A stretch of DNA of 5,083 bases, from positions 1 through 5,083 of the forward strand of contig JAUNRO010000240.1 of assembly GCA_030544185.1 (NCBI GenBank). Direction: 5' to 3'. Position numbers and translations under genes: made by a program. Source of the DNA: Propionibacteriaceae bacterium. Lineage in GTDB: Bacteria; Actinomycetota; Actinomycetes; Propionibacteriales; Propionibacteriaceae. Below the pieces are notes generated by a model. It worked only from the letters and a program-made list of their open reading frames with translations, was not told where the DNA came from and made no database searches. Of this stretch, positions 1-5,043 are shown one piece after another; positions within the stretch are counted from its first letter, which is position 1, and each line of letters opens with the position of its first letter.

Positions 1-624
1 GAGAATCCCGGCCATCCGCACCTCGGCCGGCGTCTCATACTGCGGTCCGCGGAACTGCACATAGACCCCCTCCGGCAGCGACGGGTCCACCGTCCGCGCG
101 AGCTCGCGCAGCCGCGGCGAATAGGCCGCCGACAGGTCCACGAACGTCGCCCCACGCAGCGGTGTGTCGCCGGTGAGATTGAGGTGGTCGCGGATCAGCA
201 CGGGCTGGCCGGGCGCCCACTCGGGGCGCAGCGAGCCGCAGCCGTTGGTGAGCACCAGCGTGGTCGCACCGGCCGCCGCGACTGTGCGTACGCCATGGGC
301 GACGGCATCGACACCCCGGCCCTCATAGAAATGGGTCCGCCCGGTGAGGATCGCGGCGGTCCTGCCGGCCGGTGTACGCACCAGGCGCAGCGCGCCCCCG
401 TGCCCGGCGACGACCGGAGCGGCGAACCCGGGCAGGTCCGCGAGCTCGCACGAACCGATCGGCTCGCCCAGCTCGTCGGCGGCCGAGGACCAGCCGGAGC
501 CCAGGATGAGCGCGAGATCGAGCGCGGGAATGCCGAAGTGTCTCGTGAGGGCCTCGGCGGCCCGGGCGGCGGTCTCGAAGGCCGCGGGATCGGCCGTGGG
601 ATGCGTGGTCACGTCGCGAATCAT
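1..624 (-). CDS. punA: Purine nucleoside phosphorylase, type I trimeric family (3' end outside window)
   Basis: Phosphorolyses purine (deoxy)nucleosides, typically inosine and guanosine, to free base and (deoxy)ribose-1-phosphate in cytosolic purine salvage. The 208 visible residues show the family motifs in order: phosphate-loop GSGW (42-45); GRTHFYEG (95-102), whose Arg96 and His98 contact phosphate and Tyr100 the sugar in homologues; TNGCGSL (126-132); IRDHLNL (144-150); and EGVY...GPQYETPAE (185-201), whose Glu197 matches the base-binding Glu of human PNP. Family members are about 265-290 residues, so some 60 C-terminal residues, including the base-binding Asn region, lie beyond position 1. 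The ATG at 622-624 places GSGW at the usual distance from the N-terminus; no strong Shine-Dalgarno precedes it. It is transcribed divergently from xthA across 49 bp. Family assignment is firm; the symbol follows mycobacterial usage (also called deoD there). Confidence 0.95.
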   Translation of the reverse strand, partial: MIRDVTTHPTADPAAFETAARAAEALTRHFGIPALDLALILGSGWSSAADELGEPIGSCELADLPGFAAPVVAGHGGALRLVRTPAGRTAAILTGRTHFYEGRGVDAVAHGVRTVAAAGATTLVLTNGCGSLRPEWAPGQPVLIRDHLNLTGDTPLRGATFVDLSAAYSPRLRELARTVDPSLPEGVYVQFRGPQYETPAEVRMAGIL

Positions 625-673
625 ACGAACGCGGGCCCCGCTGCGACAGGGCCCACGCGGGTAGCCTGACAAC
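625..673. promoter_or_regulatory. Divergent punA/xthA promoter region with imperfect dyad
   Basis: This 49-bp gap must hold at least part of the promoters of both divergent genes. It contains an imperfect inverted repeat: cgcgggccc (630-638) faces gggccc-ac-gcg (649-659) across a 10-nt spacer, with two unpaired bases in the right arm. The dyad lies just upstream of the predicted xthA -10 element and close to the punA start, so a bound protein could affect both genes. Chance occurrence in GC-rich DNA is also quite possible. No convincing -10 element for punA is visible. Confidence 0.4.
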
Positions 674-674
674 G
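662..674 (+). promoter_or_regulatory. Probable leaderless promoter (-10 element) of xthA
   Basis: TAGCCT at 662-667 fits the actinobacterial TANNNT -10 pattern. Its final T is exactly 7 nt before the G of the GTG start codon at 674, which is where transcription would begin. No Shine-Dalgarno-like purine run precedes the GTG, as expected if the mRNA starts at the start codon. No good -35 hexamer is seen, although ctgcga (641-646) lies 15 nt upstream. Start-codon geometry and lack of a ribosome binding site are observed; leaderless expression is inferred. Confidence 0.5.
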
Positions 675-1537
675 TGCGGATCGCAACCTGGAACGTGAAC
701 TCGGCGAAGCAGCGGGCCCCGCGGCTGCTCCCTTGGCTGGCGCAGCGCCGCCCCGATGTCGTGGCGCTGCAGGAGACGAAACTCACCGACGAGGCGTTCG
801 CGGAGCTGTTCAGCGGGCCGCTGGCCGAGCTGGGTTATGAGTCCGCCCATGCCGGGCAGAGCGCCTGGAACGGGGTCGCGTTGCTGTCGCGGGTCGGCCT
901 GGCCGAGGTCCGGCACGGGTTCGACCGCATGCCCGGATTCCCTGAGGCCGAGGCGCGCGCGATCAGCGCGGTCTGCGGCGGCGTCCGTGTCCACAGCCTC
1001 TATGTCCCCAACGGGCGGACCCCGGATTCGGAGCATTACGCCTACAAGCTCGAGTGGCTCGCCGCCCTGCGTGAGGTCGCGGCCGCCGACGGACCCGATG
1101 CCGCCGTGCTCTGCGGCGACTTCAACATCGCCCCGGCGGATGCGGACGTGTTCGACCCGGCGGCCTATGTCGGGCACACCCACGTCACCCCATCAGAGCG
1201 GGCCGCGCTCGCCGGATTCACCGACCTGGGGCTGGTGGACATCGTCCGGGCGCGGTGGCCCGAGGACCAGGTCTTCACCTATTGGGACTATCGCGCGGGG
1301 ATGTTCCATAAGAACCTCGGCATGCGCATCGACCTGATCCTGGCGGGGGCGCCGGTCGCCGAGCGGGTGCACGCCGCGTGGGTCGACCGTGAGGCGCGCA
1401 AGGGCAAGGGCCCGAGCGATCACGCACCGGTGATCGTGGACCTCGATGTGGCGCCGGACGGCGATATCGGCCCGATGGTGCCACCGCCATCGGCCAAGGG
1501 CTATCGGTCGGGCTCGGCGAAGCTGCCGCAGGCCTGA
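674..1537 (+). CDS. xthA: Exodeoxyribonuclease III / AP endonuclease
   Basis: Mg2+-dependent exonuclease III of the EEP (endonuclease/exonuclease/phosphatase) superfamily. It cleaves DNA 5' of abasic sites and removes 3' blocking groups in base excision repair. All catalytic motifs are present: N7 in TWNVNS, E34 in LQETK (metal ligand), Y110 in YVPNG, D149 and N151 in CGDFNIAP, D220 in RIDLIL, and the D249-H250 pair in GPSDHAPV. At 287 residues it is longer than the E. coli enzyme (268); the excess is mainly a Pro/Ser/Lys-rich tail after residue 259, outside the catalytic fold. The GTG start gives the canonical N-terminus with N7 and E34 at the E. coli positions; it has no Shine-Dalgarno and is probably leaderless. 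The stop lies 46 bp before lpdA on the same strand. The N-terminal beta-strand rules out a later start. Confidence 0.96.
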   Translation: MRIATWNVNSAKQRAPRLLPWLAQRRPDVVALQETKLTDEAFAELFSGPLAELGYESAHAGQSAWNGVALLSRVGLAEVRHGFDRMPGFPEAEARAISAVCGGVRVHSLYVPNGRTPDSEHYAYKLEWLAALREVAAADGPDAAVLCGDFNIAPADADVFDPAAYVGHTHVTPSERAALAGFTDLGLVDIVRARWPEDQVFTYWDYRAGMFHKNLGMRIDLILAGAPVAERVHAAWVDREARKGKGPSDHAPVIVDLDVAPDGDIGPMVPPPSAKGYRSGSAKLPQA

Positions 1538-1583
1538 GGGCGCGTGTGGAGGTCGTCGCGACGCACGGTCAGGGCGTGGAAGA
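1538..1583 (+). other. xthA-lpdA intergenic gap with 10-bp palindrome
   Basis: This short gap contains a perfect palindrome, CGTCGCGACG, at 1554-1563, and a weak Shine-Dalgarno-like AGGG at 1571-1574, 9 nt before the lpdA ATG. GGAAG at 1578-1582 is a better match but would serve the alternative GTG start at 1593 (10-nt spacing). No TANNNT -10 element or U-rich terminator is evident, which favours cotranscription of lpdA with xthA. Confidence 0.35.
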
Positions 1584-3017
1584 ATGGCCCACGTGAATCG
1601 CGTGGTGATCATTGGTGGCGGACCCGGCGGATATGAGGCGGCTCTGGTGGCCAGGCAGTTGGGCGGTGAGGTCACGCTGATCGACACCGACGGCATGGGT
1701 GGCTCTGCCGTGCTGACCGACTGTGTGCCGTCGAAGACGCTCATCGCGACCGCCGAGGTCATGATGACGGTGAAGGGTTCCGACGAACTGGGCGTGATCG
1801 TCCCCGGCGGCCCCGGTGGCGAGGTCGAGGAGGCCATCAAGATCGACCTCGCGAGGGTCAATCGCCGGGTGCTCGCGTTGGCCGAGGCCCAGTCGAACGA
1901 TATCCACAACAAGCTCGTCGCCGAGGGCGTCACGATCGTTCGGGGCCGCGGCCGGCTCAACGGGATCTCCGAGGTCATCGCCGACACCCCCGAGGGGGAG
2001 AAGAAGTTCCCGGCCGACGCGATCCTGATCGCCACGGGGGCTTATCCCCGTGAGCTCCCCGCGGCCAAGCCGGACGGCGAGCGGATCCTGACGTGGACGC
2101 AGGTCTACAACCTCGACGAGATGCCCGAGCACCTCATCGTGGTCGGCTCCGGTGTGACCGGTGCCGAGTTCGCCAACGCCTATGACGCGATCGGTGTGCC
2201 GGTCACCCTCGTCTCCTCCCGCAAGACCGTCCTGCCCGGCCAGGACGCCGACGCCGCCCGCGTGCTGCAGGACGTCTTCGAGCGCCGCGGCATGAACGTG
2301 ATGTCGGAGGCCCGGGCCGAAGCCGTGACCCGGGACGGTGACACCGTGACCGTGCATCTCGCCGACGGCCGGACCGTCACCGGCTCGCACTGCCTGATGG
2401 CGGTCGGTTCGATCCCGCAGACCCACGAGATGGGCCTGCCGGGCGCCGGGGTCAAGACCGACGAACAGGGTTACATCATCGTCGATCGGGTCTCGCGGAC
2501 CACGGCCCGCGGTGTGTACGCCGCCGGCGACTGCACCGGAGTCCTCGCCCTGGCGTCGGTCGCCGCGATGCAGGGCCGGATCGCGATGTGGCACGCCCTG
2601 GGCGACGCCGTGGCGCCGCTGAACACCCACGTCGTGTCCTCCAACGTCTTCACCTCGCCCGAGATCGCCACCGTCGGTGTGACCCAGCCGGAGGTCGACT
2701 CCGGGGACGTGCGCGCGCTGACGATCAACCTGCCGCTGTCGGGCAATGCGCGGGCGAAGATGCAGGGCATCCACGACGGTTTCGTCAAGCTCTTCTGCCT
2801 TCCCGTGACCGGCATCATCGTCGGTGGCGTCGTCGTCTCGCCACGGGCCAGCGAGTTGATCCACGTGATCTCGCTGGCGGTCGCGGAAAAGATCACCGTC
2901 GACAACTTCGCCCAGGACTTCACGGTCTATCCGTCGCTGTCCGGCTCGATCGCGGAGGCGGCGCGCCGTCTGCACGGCCATTCGACCGACCAGCTCGAGG
3001 AGCAGATCCACCTGTGA
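1584..3017 (+). CDS. lpdA: LpdA-type NAD(P)H quinone reductase (flavoprotein disulfide reductase family, no redox disulfide)
   Basis: FAD-dependent pyridine nucleotide oxidoreductase, 477 residues. Seen in order: FAD-binding GGGPGG (11-16), ATGA (150-153), the NAD(P) Rossmann loop VGSGVTGAE (187-195), the second FAD motif GVYAAGDCTG (310-319), and a dimerisation domain from about 345. True lipoamide dehydrogenases have a CxxxxC redox pair; here the first Cys is Ala42 (GGSAVLTDC) and only Cys47 remains. The C-terminal His-Glu acid/base pair (HPTLxE) is also missing, with Tyr449 and Gly454 in YPSLSG. These replacements, and stretches such as GERILTW and NARAKM, match mycobacterial LpdA (Rv3303c), known as a quinone reductase rather than a lipoamide dehydrogenase. 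I therefore infer cytosolic NAD(P)H:quinone reduction. The ATG at 1584 was chosen; GTG at 1593 is a credible alternative. The upstream in-frame extension to 1446 overlaps xthA and is Arg-rich noise. Its stop overlaps the sirtuin start. Confidence 0.92.
   Translation: MAHVNRVVIIGGGPGGYEAALVARQLGGEVTLIDTDGMGGSAVLTDCVPSKTLIATAEVMMTVKGSDELGVIVPGGPGGEVEEAIKIDLARVNRRVLALAEAQSNDIHNKLVAEGVTIVRGRGRLNGISEVIADTPEGEKKFPADAILIATGAYPRELPAAKPDGERILTWTQVYNLDEMPEHLIVVGSGVTGAEFANAYDAIGVPVTLVSSRKTVLPGQDADAARVLQDVFERRGMNVMSEARAEAVTRDGDTVTVHLADGRTVTGSHCLMAVGSIPQTHEMGLPGAGVKTDEQGYIIVDRVSRTTARGVYAAGDCTGVLALASVAAMQGRIAMWHALGDAVAPLNTHVVSSNVFTSPEIATVGVTQPEVDSGDVRALTINLPLSGNARAKMQGIHDGFVKLFCLPVTGIIVGGVVVSPRASELIHVISLAVAEKITVDNFAQDFTVYPSLSGSIAEAARRLHGHSTDQLEEQIHL
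2997..3017 (+). promoter_or_regulatory. Translational coupling site lpdA-sirtuin (SD plus GTGA overlap)
   Basis: GAGGAG at 2997-3002, inside the last codons of lpdA, is a strong Shine-Dalgarno match 11 nt upstream of a GTG at 3014-3016. That GTG overlaps the lpdA stop TGA (3015-3017) in a GTGA arrangement, typical of termination-reinitiation coupling. This site supports the choice of 3014 as the sirtuin start; the later in-frame ATG at 3089 has no Shine-Dalgarno. Confidence 0.65.
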
Positions 3018-3958
3018 CCGGCCGGGGCTCCGATCAGCGGGGGGCAGCGAAGGGTTCGCTGCGGCCGCCGGTCGTCCGCCTGCCCACGATGGGACCGGCC
3101 GCTCACAACCCCGGCCTGGCCGCCCCGACGGCGGCGGAGATCCGGCGGGCGCTCGACCTGGTGGCCGCGACGGAGACGGTCGCGGTCCTGACCGGCGCGG
3201 GCATGAGCACAGATTCGGGCATCCCCGACTATCGGGGCCCGACCTCGCCCCAGGCCACGCCGATGCTCTATGAGGAGTTCGTGACGTCCGCGGAGAACCG
3301 CCGGCGCTATTGGGCGCGGGCGTTCAAGGGCTGGGCCCGGATGGGGCAGGCCCATCCGAACGCGGCCCACGAGGTGCTGGCGCGGCTGGAGACCCACGGC
3401 CGGCTCACCGGGGTGATCACCCAGAACGTCGATGGCCTGCACGAGGCGGCCGGCAGCGGGAACCTGATCGCCCTGCACGGGCGCATTGCCGACGTGGTGT
3501 GCCTCGGGTGCGCCGCGGTGACGAGCCGGGAGGCGTTCCAGGACGAGCTCGCCCGGCTCAACCCCGAGGCAGCACTCGACCCCGAGGCCGGCCACGCCGA
3601 GCTGCGGCCCGATGGTGACGCCGTGGTGTCGGACTGGCAGGGGTTCGTGTTCCCCGATTGCCCGTCGTGCGGGGGGATCCTCAAACCCGATGTCGTGTTC
3701 TTCGGCGAATCGGTGCCCAAGGATCGGGTGCAGGCCTGCTTCGACATCGTCGACAATGCCGATCTGCTGCTGGTGCTCGGTTCGTCGCTGACCGTGATGT
3801 CGGGGCTGCGGTTCGTGCACCGTGCGGTGAAGCTTCGCCGGCCCGTGGTCATCGTCAACCGGGGGGAGACCCGGGGCGACCCGTTGGCCACGATCAAGCT
3901 CAATCTCGGGGTGGCGGAGTTCCTGACAGCAATGGAGGCCCACACCGTGACGGTGTGA
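3014..3958 (+). CDS. NAD-dependent protein deacylase, class II (SIRT4-like) sirtuin
   Basis: Removes acyl groups from lysine using NAD+, releasing nicotinamide and O-acyl-ADP-ribose; cytosolic. With the GTG at 3014 it has 314 residues. Motifs: GAGMSTDSGIPDYRGP (61-76, NAD+ loop), TQNVDGLH (136-143), catalytic His155 in LHG, zinc ligands C163/C166 and C216/C219, GILKPDVVFFGE (221-232), and LGSSL (255-259). The block RRYWARAFKGW (97-107) between the NAD loop and TQNVD, the PDYR variant and the DVVFFG ending are hallmarks of class II sirtuins such as human SIRT4, unlike class III CobB/SIRT5 types. SIRT4 homologues have lipoamidase, ADP-ribosyl- or acyl-lysine activities, so the acyl substrate here is open. 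The roughly 25 residues before Met26 lie outside the catalytic domain; an ATG start at 3089 (289 residues) is possible but lacks a ribosome binding site. Its 3' end forms half of a terminator hairpin. Confidence 0.93.
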   Translation: MTGRGSDQRGAAKGSLRPPVVRLPTMGPAAHNPGLAAPTAAEIRRALDLVAATETVAVLTGAGMSTDSGIPDYRGPTSPQATPMLYEEFVTSAENRRRYWARAFKGWARMGQAHPNAAHEVLARLETHGRLTGVITQNVDGLHEAAGSGNLIALHGRIADVVCLGCAAVTSREAFQDELARLNPEAALDPEAGHAELRPDGDAVVSDWQGFVFPDCPSCGGILKPDVVFFGESVPKDRVQACFDIVDNADLLLVLGSSLTVMSGLRFVHRAVKLRRPVVIVNRGETRGDPLATIKLNLGVAEFLTAMEAHTVTV

Positions 3959-3964
3959 GCCTCC
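3934..3964. terminator. Bidirectional hairpin terminator spanning the sirtuin stop codon
   Basis: ggaggc (3934-3939) pairs with gcctcc (3959-3964), and cacaccg (3941-3947) pairs with cggtgtg (3951-3957). A single C.A mismatch (3940/3958) separates the stems and the loop is the 3 nt tga. That is 13 of 14 possible pairs, a very stable stem. It contains the last sirtuin codons and stop (3956-3958) and begins 14 bp beyond the stop of the convergent M15 peptidase gene, so it is placed to terminate both. No long U-tract follows on either strand, as is common for actinobacterial terminators. Folding is visible; termination is inferred. Confidence 0.75.
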
Positions 3965-3978
3965 CTGCCCGGGTTGGA

Positions 3979-4803
3979 TCAGGCCTTCAGGGCCGCCCAG
4001 GTCCGGGGGCCGACGATGCCGTCGGCGACCAGGCCCCTGGAGCGCTGGAAGGACACGACGGCGCTGTGGGTCCTGGCGCCGAAGATGCCGTCCACGACCA
4101 GTCCATAGTTGCCCTTCCTGTTCAACAGGCACTGCGCGTCCTTGACCGCCTCACCGCGGCTGCCCTGCTTGACGGTGGTGGTGCTGTCCTTGCAGGAATC
4201 TGCGGGCGGCTGACCGGTCAGCTTGCGAAGGTTCACGGCCACCGACGCAGGCGTGCCGAAGTATTCGAAGTGCATCGTGTCATAGCGGGTGCTGTAACGC
4301 CCGCCCCAATAGAACCCGTGGGTCTCCCACATCCTCACCACTGCCGGCGGGATGTCGGACCTGAACGTGGTGGACATCGGGTTGCGGTTCCAGTTGATGT
4401 CGACGGCCCGGCCCCGGGAGTGGTTGGAGGGCTGGTTGCTGCCGCGGATCGAACGACAGTTGAAGCCGCCGGTCGTGGCCGGATCGAGTGCGTAACCCAT
4501 GGATTCGGTCCGGTTCATGAGTTCGCTCACCAGCGGCACGAGCTCCTTGCGGACCGTCACGCGGTCACCGGACCGGGACACCGCGGTGCCGAGCTGGGCT
4601 GAGGTCGGGCAGTTCGGCCACTGGGCCGAACCCCAGCCGTTCTGGGCATTGGGGTTCACCCCGACATTGGGGTTGGCGCCATAGGCCGAGCGTGGATAGT
4701 TCACCGCGTGGGCCTGGTCAACGAGGCCGGGGGTGAACATCGAGGCGCCGAGGGCGACGGTGGTGACGGAGGTGGCCAGCAGGGTGCGGAGTGATTTCTT
4801 CAT
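3979..4803 (-). CDS. Secreted M15 family peptidoglycan peptidase with C-terminal peptidoglycan-binding domain
   Basis: Exported zinc peptidase predicted to cut peptide cross-links or stems of peptidoglycan. The 274-residue precursor starts MKKSLRTLL, has a hydrophobic segment (about 8-27) and an AHA signal peptidase I site after residue 33. The M15 core (about 85-183) shows SNHSRGRAVDIN with zinc ligands H128 and D135, HGFYWGG (162-168), and DTMHFEY with catalytic-type D175 and third ligand H178. This HxxxxxxD...DxxH pattern resembles M15C enzymes (VanY-like, or L-Ala-D-Glu endopeptidases such as phage T5 endolysin). Residues 210-274 form a PG_binding_1 domain with DGIFGART and DGIVGPRT repeats. 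Cysteines 65, 116, 204 and 225 could form two disulfides after export. The ATG at 4801-4803 is fixed by the signal peptide and an AGGAG 7 nt upstream; the upstream GTG at 4854 would put a polar stretch before the signal. It is convergent with the sirtuin gene. Bond specificity is unknown. Confidence 0.92.
   Translation of the reverse strand: MKKSLRTLLATSVTTVALGASMFTPGLVDQAHAVNYPRSAYGANPNVGVNPNAQNGWGSAQWPNCPTSAQLGTAVSRSGDRVTVRKELVPLVSELMNRTESMGYALDPATTGGFNCRSIRGSNQPSNHSRGRAVDINWNRNPMSTTFRSDIPPAVVRMWETHGFYWGGRYSTRYDTMHFEYFGTPASVAVNLRKLTGQPPADSCKDSTTTVKQGSRGEAVKDAQCLLNRKGNYGLVVDGIFGARTHSAVVSFQRSRGLVADGIVGPRTWAALKA
4009..4101 (-). repeat. Two 24-nt in-frame direct repeats within the PG-binding domain
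   Basis: Positions 4009-4032 and 4078-4101 match at 21 of 24 bases and are 69 nt (23 codons) apart in the same frame. On the coding strand they encode LVADGIVG and LVVDGIFG, the two DG-x-x-G turns of the PG_binding_1 fold. The repeat therefore reflects the domain's internal symmetry and is not a mobile or regulatory element. Confidence 0.6.
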
Positions 4804-5043
4804 CGAACTGCTCCTGGTGCGATGAGAGGTGGGGGAATGTGCGCACACCCACACAAAAGCACTTCGCCGGGTCCTCGAGAAACCGTGTCAGGCAAGGAAA
4901 AATCCCAGGAAGAATCCTATCGACATCTGGTAAAGAGAGAGGAGAATGGCAACATGCTCGGCGCACAGAGCTAGTTTTTGCCTGCGCAGATTTGGCCTTT
5001 CAGGTGACAGCCAAACCAAGAGAAAGCATCATTTCGGCCGCAT
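4804..5043 (-). promoter_or_regulatory. AT-richer leader and promoter region of the M15 peptidase gene
   Basis: This 240-bp stretch is visibly richer in A and T than the rest of the window and holds no convincing gene. On the minus strand the only TANNNT match is TAGGAT (4919-4914), which would start transcription near 4907 and give a 5' leader of about 104 nt; no clear -35 accompanies it. Other structures are a perfect 10-bp palindrome TGTGCGCACA (4838-4847), an inverted repeat tttggc/gccaaa (4991-4996 and 5010-5015), an 8-bp palindrome CTGCGCAG (4982-4989), and gcgca/tgcgc arms (4961-4965 and 4983-4987). I looked for c-di-AMP (ydaO) riboswitch landmarks, known upstream of actinobacterial wall hydrolases, and did not see them. 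Confidence 0.4.
4811..4815 (-). promoter_or_regulatory. Ribosome binding site of the M15 peptidase gene
   Basis: The minus strand reads AGGAG here, 7 nt before the ATG at 4803. This is the clearest Shine-Dalgarno in the window and decides between this ATG and the upstream GTG at 4854. Confidence 0.8.

Noticed and set aside
667..672. TTGTCA on the minus strand as a -35 for punA
   Set aside because: It matches five of six consensus bases, but no TANNNT -10 element follows at 16-18 nt.
323..1183. Minus-strand frame of 286 codons opposite xthA and punA
   Set aside because: It overlaps two confidently identified genes and carries no motif.
1569..3011. Long antisense open frame (480 codons) opposite lpdA
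   Set aside because: It is rich in Asp, His, Gly and Arg with no family motif, and lies wholly opposite a clearly conserved flavoprotein; it is a typical GC-rich antisense shadow.
2588..3013. Upstream extension of the sirtuin frame into lpdA
   Set aside because: The 142 extra codons are Arg/Gly-rich and lie in the +1 frame of lpdA; the GTG at 3014 with its Shine-Dalgarno is a better start.
2927..4132. Long antisense open frame (401 codons) opposite the sirtuin
   Set aside because: It spans the sirtuin, the terminator hairpin and the end of the M15 gene, has Arg/His/Gly-rich low-complexity composition and no recognisable domain.
3658..4602. Plus-strand open frame of 314 codons overlapping the sirtuin and M15 genes
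   Set aside because: It crosses the terminator and runs opposite the motif-rich M15 peptidase; composition is that of a shadow frame.
4804..4854. 17-residue N-terminal extension of the M15 peptidase from a GTG at 4854
   Set aside because: It would bury the signal peptide behind a polar segment, while the ATG at 4803 has AGGAG at 7 nt.
4718..4966. Minus-strand 82-codon frame overlapping the M15 start
   Set aside because: It is out of frame with the signal peptide, rich in Cys/Pro/His/Arg, with no ribosome binding site or motif.
4804..5043. c-di-AMP (ydaO-type) riboswitch upstream of the wall hydrolase
   Set aside because: The expected conserved blocks (GGGGA..CC, GGGUGAA, CGAAUCCG.CAGCUAACCUCG) are not seen on the minus strand.
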